From positions 3,201,991 through 3,265,990 of the forward strand of contig NZ_MSCH01000003.1 of the NCBI RefSeq assembly GCF_002954545.1: 64,000 bases of DNA, given 5' to 3'. The notes below the pieces were generated by a model. That model made no database searches. It saw only the letters and a program-made list of their open reading frames with translations, and was not told where the DNA came from. This document shows positions 18,150 through 28,216 of the stretch, piece by piece. The stretch is from Psychrosphaera saromensis (GTDB lineage: Bacteria > Pseudomonadota > Gammaproteobacteria > Enterobacterales > Alteromonadaceae). Both the position numbers and the translations under genes were made by a program. Numbering within the stretch: the stretch's first letter is position 1; each line of letters begins with the position of its first letter.

Positions 18150-19007
18150 TTATCTCAATTCTCTAAGACATTCAATCAAGTTTTTCCCCCAGTGATCACC
18201 ACACATGATAGATTGAGAGTCTTTGACATCTAACAAACTAAAATGTGGCCTAGTCGCTGGGGTCGGGTACTGCTCTGACTTAATTGGTGTAATTGGAATA
18301 GATCTACTTAAAATATCATTATCAATTGCGATTCGTTGTATCTCAACAGCGAAATCATACCAACTTGCCACTCCTAGATCTGTCCAGTTATAAACGTGTT
18401 CAACCTTATCTAAACAGCACAATTGCCAAATAAATTCAGCTAACCCTCTGGCATAAGTTGGGCAACCGATTTGATCACCAACAACTGATAGCTCATCTTT
18501 CTCAGACATTAAACGAAGCATAGTCTTTACAAAATTGCTACCGTGAGATGAATAAACCCAAGAAGTTCTAACTATCGTTGAATTTTCAGGATAGATATCT
18601 TTAATCGCCAACTCGCCGGCGAGTTTAGAAGCACCATAAACACTTACAGGGTTTGTCAGATCATTTACTTTGTATGCCGTATTCTTGGTTCCATCAAAAA
18701 TAAAGTCTGTCGATATATGAATTAAACGAGCATTTAACTCTTTTGCGACTACTGCAATATTATTCACGGCGTCTCTGTTAATGGTGTAAGCCGCATCAAT
18801 ATCTGACTCTGCTTTATCTACTGCTGTATAAGCCGAAGCATTAATTATTACATTAGGTTGAAAAGCTTCTACTTTAGCTCGTAAATCATTTAGATCAATG
18901 ATATTTACGTCACTACTTCCAAGAACCAATGCTTCAGTATTAGCTGGTAAGGTATGCTGTAATTCCCAGGCAACTTGGCCATTACGACCGATAACAACCG
19001 CTTTCAT
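18150..19007 (-). CDS. rfbD: dTDP-4-dehydrorhamnose reductase
   Basis: 285-residue SDR that reduces dTDP-4-keto-L-rhamnose to dTDP-L-rhamnose with NAD(P)H. It starts VVIGRNGQVAWELQHTLP (nucleotide-binding motif). NASAYTAVDKAE is diagnostic for RmlD, and the catalytic region reads ISTDFIFDGT, then VYGASKLAGE. It is the last gene of rfbA-C-B-D and lies one base after rfbB, so the four are surely translated from one mRNA. RmlD symbol is equivalent. Confidence 0.95.
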   Translation of the reverse strand: MKAVVIGRNGQVAWELQHTLPANTEALVLGSSDVNIIDLNDLRAKVEAFQPNVIINASAYTAVDKAESDIDAAYTINRDAVNNIAVVAKELNARLIHISTDFIFDGTKNTAYKVNDLTNPVSVYGASKLAGELAIKDIYPENSTIVRTSWVYSSHGSNFVKTMLRLMSEKDELSVVGDQIGCPTYARGLAEFIWQLCCLDKVEHVYNWTDLGVASWYDFAVEIQRIAIDNDILSRSIPITPIKSEQYPTPATRPHFSLLDVKDSQSIMCGDHWGKNLIECLRELR

Positions 19008-19008
19008 A

Positions 19009-20073
19009 TTATGAATTACCTAAACGATCGCGCTGATAAGAGCCATCTTGAACATTCTTACACCATTGTGAATTAGCCAAAAACCACTCAACTGTCTTCT
19101 TGATACCAGATTCAAAAGTTTCTTCTGGCTTCCATCCAAGTTCTTTGTTTATTTTGCTTGCATCAATTGCATAACGAACATCATGTCCAGGTCTGTCTGT
19201 AACATAAGTGATTAACTGATTAAAGTCAGTTATCCCGTCTGGCTTATTAACTACGAGTTCATTTAAGTGATCACAAATGGTATTGACGACTTCAATGTTT
19301 TGTTTTTCATTAAATCCACCAATATTATAAGTCTCACCAATAGTCCCCTCTGACACTACTTTATATAGTGCTCTGGCATGATCTTCTACAAACAACCAAT
19401 CTCTAATTTGTTTTCCGTCACCGTAGATAGGTAAAGCTTTGCCTTCTAATGCATTTAAAATAATTAAAGGGATTAGCTTTTCTGGGAAATGGAATGGACC
19501 ATAGTTATTTGAGCAATTTGTTACCACTACAGGTAAGCCAAAAGTACGGTACCAAGCTCTAACTAAATGGTCAGATGCCGCTTTACTAGCTGAATAAGGA
19601 GAGCTTGGCTCATAAGGAGTGTCTTCGGTAAATAATCCAGTTTCACCTAAATCGCCATAAACTTCATCTGTCGAAATATGGTGGAAGCGAAATAGTGATT
19701 TCTTATCTGAAGAAAGAGACTGGTAGTAATTTTTAGCCGCATCTAACAACTCATAGGTACCAACAATATTGGTTTGAATAAACTCACCTGGACCATCAAT
19801 TGAACGGTCTACATGGCTTTCAGCAGCTAAGTGCATTATGTAATCTGGCTTAAACGTATTAAGGGTATCAACCATTTTAGCTTTGTCACATATATCAGCT
19901 TGCACAAAATTATAACGTTCTGAGTCTGCAACTTCTGTTAATGATTCTAAATTACCTGCGTAAGTTAATTTATCAATATTAACAACTGTATGTTGGGTTT
20001 CATTAATCAAGTATCGTACTAAAGCTGAGCCTATAAAACCGGCTCCGCCAGTTACTAATATAGTTTTATTCAT
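19009..20073 (-). CDS. rfbB: dTDP-glucose 4,6-dehydratase
   Basis: 354 residues, the normal RmlB length. It converts dTDP-glucose to dTDP-4-keto-6-deoxyglucose. Visible: [16 protein letters not shown] (NAD site), [24 protein letters not shown] (Thr/Asp/Glu of the dehydratase active site), [14 protein letters not shown] (Tyr/Lys) and [17 protein letters not shown]. It lies 15 bases downstream of rfbC. The gene order puts it third in the rhamnose block. Confidence 0.96.
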   Translation of the reverse strand: MNKTILVTGGAGFIGSALVRYLINETQHTVVNIDKLTYAGNLESLTEVADSERYNFVQADICDKAKMVDTLNTFKPDYIMHLAAESHVDRSIDGPGEFIQTNIVGTYELLDAAKNYYQSLSSDKKSLFRFHHISTDEVYGDLGETGLFTEDTPYEPSSPYSASKAASDHLVRAWYRTFGLPVVVTNCSNNYGPFHFPEKLIPLIILNALEGKALPIYGDGKQIRDWLFVEDHARALYKVVSEGTIGETYNIGGFNEKQNIEVVNTICDHLNELVVNKPDGITDFNQLITYVTDRPGHDVRYAIDASKINKELGWKPEETFESGIKKTVEWFLANSQWCKNVQDGSYQRDRLGNS

Positions 20074-20088
20074 TTTTGTAATAACCGT

Positions 20089-20634
20089 TTAAAATTTAGT
20101 TGCATTAGCAAACAAAGAGCCTGCTAAATCTTTTGCTGAAAGCTGAGGAAGTTCGTTATTAATTAGAGGCCAAGGGATCATCAATGTAGGGTCATCAAAT
20201 TTCACCGATACTTCAGACTCTGGGTGATAATAGTCAGTACATTTATAAACAAATTCAGCACTTTCAGAAGTAACATAAAAACCATGAGCAAAACCTGCAG
20301 GCACCCATAATTGCTTACCATTGCTCGATGAAAGATATTCGCCAACCCATTGACCTAATGTAGGTGAATCTTCTCTCATATCAACGGCAACATCATAGAC
20401 TTCGCCTTGTGTTACGCGTACAAGCTTACCTTGGGTCTGCTGTAACTGGTAATGCAATCCGCGTAAAATACCTTGGCTAGATTTTGAGTGATTGTCTTGT
20501 ACAAAAGTTACATCTGCAACATGTTCAGTAAACCAATCATCTCTGAACGTTTCCATGAAAAAACCACGTTCGTCACCAAATATTTTAGGCTGGATAATTT
20601 TAACGTCTGGAATAAGAGTCTGAATAACTTCCAT
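20089..20634 (-). CDS. rfbC: dTDP-4-dehydrorhamnose 3,5-epimerase
   Basis: 181-residue cupin-fold RmlC epimerase. Recognised by the N-terminal PDVKIIQPKIFGDERGFFME, then FVQDNHSKSSQGILRGLHYQ (catalytic His in RGLHYQ), GEVYDVAVDMR, and LWVPAGFAHGFYV. Its start codon overlaps the last base of rfbA, so translation is probably coupled. Second step-pair of the dTDP-L-rhamnose pathway. Confidence 0.95.
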   Translation of the reverse strand: MEVIQTLIPDVKIIQPKIFGDERGFFMETFRDDWFTEHVADVTFVQDNHSKSSQGILRGLHYQLQQTQGKLVRVTQGEVYDVAVDMREDSPTLGQWVGEYLSSSNGKQLWVPAGFAHGFYVTSESAEFVYKCTDYYHPESEVSVKFDDPTLMIPWPLINNELPQLSAKDLAGSLFANATKF

Positions 20635-21512
20635 TAATATATTTTCTCTGTAACTAATTTCACTAAATATTCACCATAACCACTTTTAATTAACGGCTTA
20701 GCTATCTCTAATAACTTTTCTTCTGATAACCAACCATTTCTATAAGCAACTTCTTCAGGACAATTAACTTTCAAACCTTGGCGCTTGTCAATAGTGGATA
20801 TGAATTGTGCAGCGGCTAATAAGTCATCGTGAGTGCCGGTATCTAACCAAGCTGTTCCGCGGCCCATAATTTCAACTTGTAAATCCCCAGCATCTAGGTA
20901 CTGTTCAATCACGTCAGTTATTTCTAATTCACCACGAGGGGAAGGTTTAACATTCTTTGCAAATTCAACCACACGCTCATCGAAAAAGTATAATCCAGGA
21001 ATAGCATAATTAGACTTTGGTTCAACAGGCTTTTCTTCTATCGAGATAGCTTTGCCTGATTCATTAAATTCAACAACACCATACGCTTTAGGATTAGCGA
21101 CGTGATAACCAAAAATAGTACCACCGGCTTGTTGCTGATTAGCATTTTTAAGCGATTTGACTAAATCATGACCATAAAACATATTATCGCCAAGTACTAA
21201 TGCCGCGGCAGCTCCATTAAGGAAATCTTCGGCCAATAAGAAAGCTTGAGCTAAACCATCTGGACTTTCTTGTACTTGATACTGAAGCTTCACCCCAAAA
21301 TTATCACCATTACCTAATAAATCTTCAAATCGGCCTATTTCTTGAGGTGTAGATATAATTAAAATTTCTTGTATCCCAGCTTGCATTAAAGTAGCAAGTG
21401 GATAATAAATCATAGGCTTGTCATAAACAGGCATTAACTGTTTACTAACTACCTTTGTTAAAGGGTATAAACGAGTACCACTGCCACCGGCTAATATAAT
21501 TCCTTTACGCAT
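20634..21512 (-). CDS. rfbA: Glucose-1-phosphate thymidylyltransferase
   Basis: 292 residues, the usual RmlA length; makes dTDP-glucose from dTTP and glucose-1-phosphate. It begins [19 protein letters not shown], and [47 protein letters not shown] and [16 protein letters not shown] follow, all RmlA signatures. It heads the rhamnose block at the 3' end of the polysaccharide locus, after a 302-base gap that could contain its own promoter. Confidence 0.96.
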   Translation of the reverse strand: MRKGIILAGGSGTRLYPLTKVVSKQLMPVYDKPMIYYPLATLMQAGIQEILIISTPQEIGRFEDLLGNGDNFGVKLQYQVQESPDGLAQAFLLAEDFLNGAAAALVLGDNMFYGHDLVKSLKNANQQQAGGTIFGYHVANPKAYGVVEFNESGKAISIEEKPVEPKSNYAIPGLYFFDERVVEFAKNVKPSPRGELEITDVIEQYLDAGDLQVEIMGRGTAWLDTGTHDDLLAAAQFISTIDKRQGLKVNCPEEVAYRNGWLSEEKLLEIAKPLIKSGYGEYLVKLVTEKIY

Positions 21513-21814
21513 TACGTAAACCTCTTATCAATTTCAATAAATATCAAGAACATTCTCCATTCACACCTGAAAATAGCTACATGAAAAGTTACCATTCATA
21601 CCTCTATTTTATCTAATAAAAATAGAACCTATAAGTATTAATTCTGTAGCTCTTTAATAATACCATCTATAACAACTTATAATGAGCTAGCTCCTATCAT
21701 TATTTACTTTAATAAATGATAAAGTAAATGAATGAATATCAAAAATTATTTGATTCTAAATCTAGCTACTAAGCAAAAAACATATTTTATATTAGAATAA
21801 AACTTATAATGTAC
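21513..21814. other. Gene-free AT-rich spacer upstream of rfbA
   Basis: About 300 very AT-rich bases with no credible ORF. The only structure I see is an inverted repeat, ATTTACTTT / AAAGTAAAT (21702-21710 and 21721-21729), without a U-run. It separates the acquired-looking sugar and transferase genes from the rhamnose block, and may hold an internal promoter. Confidence 0.5.
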
Positions 21815-23011
21815 TTATCTTATAGAGGCAATTTTTAACGCTGCAGTTCTAACTGAGAACTCATTTTTTAAAATAGCAGATGCATTTTTCACTACTAAGA
21901 TTCTATTATTAAGCTCTAGTAATTTAATTGCATTTTTCAGTAAAATATCATCATCACCATTTACGGTTAAATAACCACCAGAGTATTTATCAAACAGATC
22001 AATAATATCATTACCTTGATTAACACTGCCCAAAACCGCTTTATTTTGTTGTATGTAAGCTAATATTTTACCGGGGAAGTTATGACTAGTATGATTTTGG
22101 CTTAAAGTGAACATCCCAATATCACATGCTGATAAAATCTCAAGAAATTCAACTTGATTTACAGATGGAAGTATTAAAGCATTCGTTAGCCCTAATTCAT
22201 TTATTGAGTTTTGCATCATTAAGACTTCATCGCCAGCCCCAACAAATAAGAAAAATGCATTCTCATACTTTTTCATAGAATGAGCCAGACGAACAAGATT
22301 CATCATATCTTGGGCCGTCCCCATATTGCCACCGTAAAAATAAATAATCTTGTCATGCAGATTATAAATGTCACGTATATTATTATTTGATGGTAAGGGT
22401 TCAACTAACTCGGCCCAATTATACAAGCACTCAGTTTTATATTTCCCTAAAAAACGGCTGTCAAACATTTCTTTATTCTTGTTTGATTGTAAACCTATAA
22501 CGCTGGCAGCCTCATAATTTTTAATTTCAAAAAAAGAAAAAAAGCGATGGATTATACTTCCTTCTTTTATATGACCCTGCTCTACCGCCCAACTAGGAAA
22601 TATATCTCTCAATATAAGATATGAATCACACTGCCAAAGTACTTTTAAGCGTCTAACAAGCTCACCAAAAAAAATTGATGGAGAATAGTAAATGATTAAA
22701 TCTTGTGGATTAGCTTTGAAAAATACTTTTAAACGAAACCATGCAGTATAAGATAAAGTGAACTCATTAATTGCTCTCTTTATTTTATTCGGATGTTTTA
22801 CTTCGCCATTTTTAAAAAAAACAACGTTAACTCCATCAATGATAGATTCAACTTTTCCCTGTTTAATTTTAGAGCTCGGTACAAAAACAGTTACGTTATG
22901 TCCTTGTACCAAATACTCTCTTGCAAGATCACTGATCATTTTAGCGGCTACTTTTGTACTTTCCGGTAAATAATCATCTACAAATATAGCTATTTTCAAA
23001 CTGCTTTCCAA
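21815..23011 (-). CDS. Glycosyltransferase, GT4 family (WbuB-like)
   Basis: 398-residue GT-B fold glycosyltransferase. N-terminal half: IAIFVDDYLPESTKVAAKMISDL, an acceptor-side start typical of GT4 enzymes. C-terminal half: IYFYGGNMGTAQDM and the sugar-nucleotide region FTLSQNHTSHNFPGKILAYIQQNKAVLGS, where the FPGK..EY-type motif is recognisable as FPGKILAY. It overlaps the end of the 2-epimerase gene by 16 bases and directly follows the L-QuiNAc/L-FucNAc genes, so it may add that sugar, as WbuB does for L-FucNAc. The donor is inference. Confidence 0.85.
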   Translation of the reverse strand: MESSLKIAIFVDDYLPESTKVAAKMISDLAREYLVQGHNVTVFVPSSKIKQGKVESIIDGVNVVFFKNGEVKHPNKIKRAINEFTLSYTAWFRLKVFFKANPQDLIIYYSPSIFFGELVRRLKVLWQCDSYLILRDIFPSWAVEQGHIKEGSIIHRFFSFFEIKNYEAASVIGLQSNKNKEMFDSRFLGKYKTECLYNWAELVEPLPSNNNIRDIYNLHDKIIYFYGGNMGTAQDMMNLVRLAHSMKKYENAFFLFVGAGDEVLMMQNSINELGLTNALILPSVNQVEFLEILSACDIGMFTLSQNHTSHNFPGKILAYIQQNKAVLGSVNQGNDIIDLFDKYSGGYLTVNGDDDILLKNAIKLLELNNRILVVKNASAILKNEFSVRTAALKIASIR

Positions 23012-24126
23012 ACAAATTTATTAACGTAATCAGTGTAACTTGTTATTGTACGAACGACTTTATCAGAAACATTTGGAGCTATATAATCTTTCACTATATT
23101 AATATTTCGTTCTGCACCAGTTTTTTGATCTTCCAGAATTTCAATTGCTTGTAAAATACGTTCAATTTCCATCCCTGTAAACATCACTGCACCCTCTTCA
23201 AAACCTTCAGGTCTTTCATGTGCTTCTCGAATATTTAATGCTGAAAAATTCATTATAGAAGACTCTTCCGTGATCGTACCACTATCACTTAATACTAGCT
23301 TGGCATCACACTGTAAACGAATATAATCAGAAAAGCCCAGAGGGCTCATCAGTTTAACTAATGGATCAAACTGTAAGTTTAGTAACTCAATTTTTTTCCT
23401 AGTACGTGGATGTGTTGATACTATGATTGGATAGTCATATTTTTTAGCTAAAGTATTTAAAACATTAACATATTTGTGGATATTCTTATCGGAATCGACA
23501 TTTTCTTCACGATGAACACTAACAACAAAGTACTTACCGTGAATTAAATCTAATCTAGAAACTATATCTGATGCTTCAATCTTATCACTGTAATAAGTTA
23601 ACACCTCGTCCATAGGGCTACCTGTTTTAATTATAAATTCGGGTTTTAACCCTTCATTTAGAAGATACTCACGAGCAATGTCTGTGTAAGGCATATTAAT
23701 ATCGGCTATATGATCTATAATTTTTCTATTAATTTCTTCCGGAACTCTTAAATCAAAACAGCGGTTACCAGCTTCCATATGGAAGATAGGGATTTTTCGT
23801 CTCTTTGCAGAAATAGCAGATAGTGCGCTATTTGTATCCCCTAAAATTAAAAGAGCATCTGGTTTAACTTCAGAAAACATATCATCAGATTTGGCAATAA
23901 CTTGAGCAATTGTATCTGCTGAACTTTTTCCTGCACACTCTAAAAATACATCAGGAGAGCGAATACTCAAATCATCAAAAAATATTTGATTTAATTCATA
24001 ATCATAATTTTGACCAGTATGTACTAAAATATGCTCACAATATTTATCCAATTTTTCAATTGTTCTCGATAAGCGAATAATTTCAGGGCGTGTACCTACT
24101 ATTGTAACTACTTTTAATTTTTTCAT
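22996..24126 (-). CDS. UDP-GlcNAc 2-epimerase family (FnlC/WbvD/QnlB-like)
   Basis: 376-residue non-hydrolysing UDP-HexNAc 2-epimerase. Motifs: VVTIVGTRPEIIRLSRTIEK at the N-terminus, ILGDTNSALSAI, FHMEAGNRCFDLRVPEEINRKI, VSVHREENV and LSDSGTITEESSIM. The GNRCFDLRVPEEINRK form marks the FnlC/WbvD branch acting on 6-deoxy sugars rather than WecB itself. With the two preceding genes it would complete UDP-L-FucNAc or UDP-L-QuiNAc. It overlaps its upstream neighbour by four bases. Confidence 0.88.
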   Translation of the reverse strand: MKKLKVVTIVGTRPEIIRLSRTIEKLDKYCEHILVHTGQNYDYELNQIFFDDLSIRSPDVFLECAGKSSADTIAQVIAKSDDMFSEVKPDALLILGDTNSALSAISAKRRKIPIFHMEAGNRCFDLRVPEEINRKIIDHIADINMPYTDIAREYLLNEGLKPEFIIKTGSPMDEVLTYYSDKIEASDIVSRLDLIHGKYFVVSVHREENVDSDKNIHKYVNVLNTLAKKYDYPIIVSTHPRTRKKIELLNLQFDPLVKLMSPLGFSDYIRLQCDAKLVLSDSGTITEESSIMNFSALNIREAHERPEGFEEGAVMFTGMEIERILQAIEILEDQKTGAERNINIVKDYIAPNVSDKVVRTITSYTDYVNKFVWKAV

Positions 24127-25001
24127 GTGAGTCCTTGGTACCTTTTCTTATAATCGCTATACATATCAATAATAAGCGAATCCCATGTTGGTACTTTTAA
24201 ATTAATAGTTTTGCGTAAACGGTCAGAGTTAAGAGATCTATCGATTACAAGTTCCATTGATTCTTCTATTACTACTTTATGATCATAAATACTAGCGACC
24301 AATTTTAATAAAGAATATTTATCTATTGGATCAACACTTAATTGATATAAACCATTTAAATTCATATTAGGAAGAATACTTTCGGCTAAAATTTTTGCTA
24401 TAGAACAAGTTGGTAATCCTGAAAATATAGCTTTAGAGAAACCTTTAGTGGTCGATTGTTGTGATAAAAACCAATCGATTAAACTAACACTCGAAGATAG
24501 CTCATGCCCGATAATAGATGTCCTTAATGTCAAGTGAGGTGCATAATCTACTTCACCTAAACATTTACTTTTCCCGTATAAATCTTGAGCATCAGGGATA
24601 TCAGTTTCTAAATACCCACCTTTATTACCAGTAAATACACAATCCGTTGAAAAATGTATCAACTTTGCTCCCATTCGATCACAAATAGATGCTAATTTAT
24701 GCGGTAAGAGGGAGTTTATAGTAATCGCATCAACATACTGTTTAGACAGGTCATGTTGTTTAATTAACCCAATACAGTTAATAACAACATTAGGCTTTAT
24801 AGTCTCCATGGCTAACTCAAGCTCATTAGGGTTTGTAACATCAACATCAGTAATTATTTTATCGGTTTTGTTGATATAAAAACTTTCTTTGCCTTTTAAA
24901 CTTCTTGCCGTTCCGTAGACATCTAGCTGTTCATACTCACTTAAATTACTAAACAAGCTATAACCCAACATTCCTGTCGCGCCAACAATTAAAACTCTCA
25001 C
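24123..25001 (-). CDS. RmlD-like sugar-nucleotide reductase (WbvR/QnlA-like)
   Basis: 292-residue SDR with an RmlD-type layout: VLIVGATGMLGYSLFSNL, NCIGLIKQHD, HFSTDCVFTGNKGGYLE, and the Tyr/Lys pair in DLYGKSKCLGE. Its length and lack of a C-terminal cupin domain argue against the about 370-residue FnlB/Cap5F reductase and favour the WbvR/QnlA type. The second would lead to UDP-N-acetyl-L-quinovosamine rather than L-fucosamine. Starts one base after the preceding gene; coupled translation is likely. Assignment to L-QuiNAc is inference from length and neighbours. Confidence 0.82.
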   Translation of the reverse strand: MRVLIVGATGMLGYSLFSNLSEYEQLDVYGTARSLKGKESFYINKTDKIITDVDVTNPNELELAMETIKPNVVINCIGLIKQHDLSKQYVDAITINSLLPHKLASICDRMGAKLIHFSTDCVFTGNKGGYLETDIPDAQDLYGKSKCLGEVDYAPHLTLRTSIIGHELSSSVSLIDWFLSQQSTTKGFSKAIFSGLPTCSIAKILAESILPNMNLNGLYQLSVDPIDKYSLLKLVASIYDHKVVIEESMELVIDRSLNSDRLRKTINLKVPTWDSLIIDMYSDYKKRYQGLT

Positions 25002-26036
25002 TTATACACCTTCAGGGACGATTAAGTTACCTTTCTCAATCTCTCTCATAAAATCTAATTTTAATAAAAGAGTTTTCATACTTTCAACGTTCAGCCTTTC
25101 AGTATTGTGTGAGTTATAATCAGCTACCTTGGAAAGGTCTTTTTCACCTTCTTCAAAATATTTTGAATAATTTAAATCACGATTGTCAGCAGGTATTCGA
25201 TAGTAACTGCCTTGATCTTCTGCTACAAACATCTCTTCACGACTGCATAAAACCTCAAATAACTTTTCACCATGACGAGTACCTATAATGTTTACTTGAT
25301 GCTCAGGTTTATTCATTAAACTAAATATTGCTTTAGTCAGTATATCAATTGTGGCAGCCGGAGCTTTTTGTACAAAAATATCACCGTTGTTACCGTTTTT
25401 GAATGCATGAATAACTAAATCTACAGCATCATCCAAAGTCATCATGAATCTAGTCATGCTAGGGTCTGTGATTGTTATAGGGGTATTTTCTATTATTTGA
25501 CGAACAAACAATGGAATAACGGACCCTCTCGATGCCATTACATTGCCATAGCGAGTAGTCGATATTGTCATTCCTTCAGGGACATTACGTGATTTAGCAA
25601 CAATAACTTTCTCCATCATTGCTTTAGAAGTACCCATAGCATTAATTGGATACACCGCTTTATCAGTACTCAGACATACAACCTTTTTAACGTTGTGAGC
25701 TATTGCGGCCTCAAGTACATTTTCAGTTCCTAATACATTCGTTTTAACCGCTTCAAGAGGATAAAATTCACAAGATGGGACTTGCTTTAATGCTGCCGCA
25801 TGGAAAATAAAATCGACACCGCGCATAGCATTACTTACACTTTGGTAATCTCTTACATCTCCAATATAAAATTTCAATTTATCGGAATTAAACTTTTTAC
25901 GCATATCATCTTGTTTTTTTTCATCACGAGAAAATATTCGAACTTCCTTAATATCTGAATTTAAAAAGCGACGTAAAACCGCGTTACCAAAGGAGCCTGT
26001 GCCTCCAGTAATCAATAAAGTGTTATTTTTAAACAT
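25002..26036 (-). CDS. UDP-GlcNAc 4,6-dehydratase/5-epimerase (FnlA/WbvB-like)
   Basis: 344-residue SDR of the polysaccharide biosynthesis CapD-type group. It begins NTLLITGGTGSFGNAVLRRFL; then IFSRDEKKQDDMRK, AALKQVPSCEFYPLEAVKTN and LSTDKAVYPINAMGTSKAMMEK follow. The catalytic Tyr of the YxxxK motif sits as Met (M-G-T-S-K), which is characteristic of FnlA/FlaA1/WbjB-type dehydratases. It would catalyse the first step from UDP-GlcNAc toward UDP-L-FucNAc or UDP-L-QuiNAc. First of three tightly packed genes. Confidence 0.9.
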   Translation of the reverse strand: MFKNNTLLITGGTGSFGNAVLRRFLNSDIKEVRIFSRDEKKQDDMRKKFNSDKLKFYIGDVRDYQSVSNAMRGVDFIFHAAALKQVPSCEFYPLEAVKTNVLGTENVLEAAIAHNVKKVVCLSTDKAVYPINAMGTSKAMMEKVIVAKSRNVPEGMTISTTRYGNVMASRGSVIPLFVRQIIENTPITITDPSMTRFMMTLDDAVDLVIHAFKNGNNGDIFVQKAPAATIDILTKAIFSLMNKPEHQVNIIGTRHGEKLFEVLCSREEMFVAEDQGSYYRIPADNRDLNYSKYFEEGEKDLSKVADYNSHNTERLNVESMKTLLLKLDFMREIEKGNLIVPEGV

Positions 26037-26042
26037 ATGTTT

Positions 26043-27215
26043 TCATTCTACCTTTGTATTAAAAAGAGTCCGATTCATCTCGACCGCATTATTATCTTGA
26101 AATATTTCTTTTGCAAATTTAACAATTGTATTTTTCTGAGTTAAACGCTCATTAGTATCAATACTAGCAAAAGAGTTAATCGCCTCAATGTATGGACTCA
26201 TACTATCTAAACTTAAATCCCAACCTAAATTCTTACTCATTAAATCTTTCCATGGAGTCTGATCGCTAATTAAGACTGGCAAACCACATGAAAGAGCTTC
26301 ATATATGACATGTCCATAGTTCTCACCCAGCGTAGGCAAAAAATATAAATCACCATTAGAAAAAATAGTTTGAACTTCATTGTGTGGAACTGGACCACAA
26401 TATTTAACATTTATATTCATCGGTAAATTTTTTATTAGGTGCTCACACTTAGACCAATAATCTATATCTTCCTTTGTACCGTAAATAGAAAACTCAACAT
26501 TAACCGTCACTTTATTTAAGACTTCGAGAGCAAAAGTTAAATTTTTCATTGGTGATATTCTAGAAAGGAAAATAATTTTTAATGGTTTATTTTCATCTAT
26601 TTTATTTACATATTCATCAGTAAATTCTATACCAGAGAAGTAACTCGGTAAATTTGGAGCTACTAATACTTTACTCTTACGGCCCATAACATTAATAATA
26701 TCTTGAGACTCATACTCACTAGAGGCCTGCCACGTTATATTTTTATATAGGCGCATCATTTTAGCTAAACCAATATAACATTTTTTCCTAAACGATTTTA
26801 TGGATAATGCACCTACCGAAAACTCGCCTCTGGGGGCTAATATAAAACGACCTTTAGATTTCAGAAAAAGTTGAAATATTAAAATTTGATATATAGAAAA
26901 ATTTGAACTAAAAAAACTATTCACATACAAAATATCATATTTTGTATGTGATAATAACTCTCTCATTTTAGTAAACGACATATTATCAGGGGATAAGTAA
27001 AATACATCGTTACCGTCAATTTTATTCCACTGATTTATACTAATGTCGTCATAACATTCTACAGAGTTGATATCACGGTCTGAAGTAATAATCTTAAAAT
27101 TAAATTCATCACTTAAATGTGAAACTAAATTACTTATACTACGAATAGGACCTCCGGCCCTATAACCTGGAAGGTAATATGGTAAAAAAACAAGAACTGT
27201 ACATTTATCATTCAT
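26043..27215 (-). CDS. Glycosyltransferase, GT4 family
   Basis: 390-residue GT-B glycosyltransferase. The N-terminus has VFLPYYLPGYRAGGPIRSISNLV, the GG acceptor-site loop. In the second domain are IIFLSRISPMKNLTFALEVL (donor-site Arg/Lys segment) and FLPTLGENYGHVIYEALSCGLPVLIS, the canonical E-x7-E motif. The donor and acceptor cannot be told. It lies six bases upstream of fnlA-like in the same transcript. Confidence 0.9.
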   Translation of the reverse strand: MNDKCTVLVFLPYYLPGYRAGGPIRSISNLVSHLSDEFNFKIITSDRDINSVECYDDISINQWNKIDGNDVFYLSPDNMSFTKMRELLSHTKYDILYVNSFFSSNFSIYQILIFQLFLKSKGRFILAPRGEFSVGALSIKSFRKKCYIGLAKMMRLYKNITWQASSEYESQDIINVMGRKSKVLVAPNLPSYFSGIEFTDEYVNKIDENKPLKIIFLSRISPMKNLTFALEVLNKVTVNVEFSIYGTKEDIDYWSKCEHLIKNLPMNINVKYCGPVPHNEVQTIFSNGDLYFLPTLGENYGHVIYEALSCGLPVLISDQTPWKDLMSKNLGWDLSLDSMSPYIEAINSFASIDTNERLTQKNTIVKFAKEIFQDNNAVEMNRTLFNTKVE

Positions 27216-27289
27216 AACTTAAACCTAGATAAAGAAGAAGCGTAATTAAAGAAACTCATGTATTGCTGTAATCTAGATAAACTACTAAC

Positions 27290-28216
27290 TTAGTCATCTT
27301 TCTTATAACCTTTACTCTTCACAAAAAAAGCATCGAATAGCCCTTTAAATATTTTTTTACTAATTACTCCTCGTTTTTTTAACAAATGAGAAAGTATACT
27401 TTTTGTATATATAAGAACTTGTAAAAATGGAAATATAAATTTATTTATACCGTTTAAGTTTTTGCTATAAGCCATAAAAATATTTCGAGTTCCATAAAAC
27501 CATATAAGCTGATTTTCAGATATAGGGTCTATTTTCCTTAATATCTTAGCTTGAGGGTTGTGAATTTCACAAACAGTCCACCCTTGACTTATAGCCCTCA
27601 AACAAATGTCTTGTTCTTCTGCGTACATAAAAAAACTTTCATCAAACAAACCTATATTATCTAAACAAGTACTTCTAAAAAGCAGAGCACAACCGCATAC
27701 ACTTCTTTTATTTGAATAAGTCGTTGCCCCATCAAAATATATAGGACTAGTGTCAATTTTCAGTAACTTGTTAAGTACCTTATCAATATTGGTTTCTGAA
27801 GGTAACAACATCCCAGTATCATAATTATGAATATCAAAACCTAAAACACCGATATTTGGATCAAATTCTAAGACATTGATAGCAGTATCTAGCATTTGAT
27901 TAAATTTTATAAATTCCAAATCATTATTTAGAATAAAAACATAATCGCAACCGTTGCTTAAAGCTTCTTTAATTCCGAAGTTATTACCATACGTATAGCC
28001 ACCATTGTAACCTGTATTAAAAAAATTTACTTTATCACCATATTCTTCGAATAGTTTTATACTACTTCCATCGGTAGAGTTATTGTCTATTAAGAATATT
28101 TCTAAATTATACTCGGATTCATTTCTTGATGAAATTAACCCTTCAACACACAACTGTGAATCTGAATAATTGTTCCAGTTTAATACAACTACACCTATTT
28201 TTTTTTGGTACTTCAT
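27290..28216 (-). CDS. Glycosyltransferase, GT2 family (rhamnosyltransferase-like)
   Basis: 308-residue GT-A fold transferase. KIGVVVLNWNNYSDSQLCVEGL is the GT2 opening; FLIDNNSTDGSS and FFNTGYNGGYTYGNNFGI follow. The divalent-metal motif sits in YVFILNNDLEF (N-N-D-L), and the later MYAEEQDICLRAISQGW supplies the ED/D..R..Q.G motif. Such proteins often transfer L-rhamnose, which this locus produces, but the donor is inferred. The start overlaps the end of the wzy-like gene by four bases. Confidence 0.9.
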   Translation of the reverse strand: MKYQKKIGVVVLNWNNYSDSQLCVEGLISSRNESEYNLEIFLIDNNSTDGSSIKLFEEYGDKVNFFNTGYNGGYTYGNNFGIKEALSNGCDYVFILNNDLEFIKFNQMLDTAINVLEFDPNIGVLGFDIHNYDTGMLLPSETNIDKVLNKLLKIDTSPIYFDGATTYSNKRSVCGCALLFRSTCLDNIGLFDESFFMYAEEQDICLRAISQGWTVCEIHNPQAKILRKIDPISENQLIWFYGTRNIFMAYSKNLNGINKFIFPFLQVLIYTKSILSHLLKKRGVISKKIFKGLFDAFFVKSKGYKKDD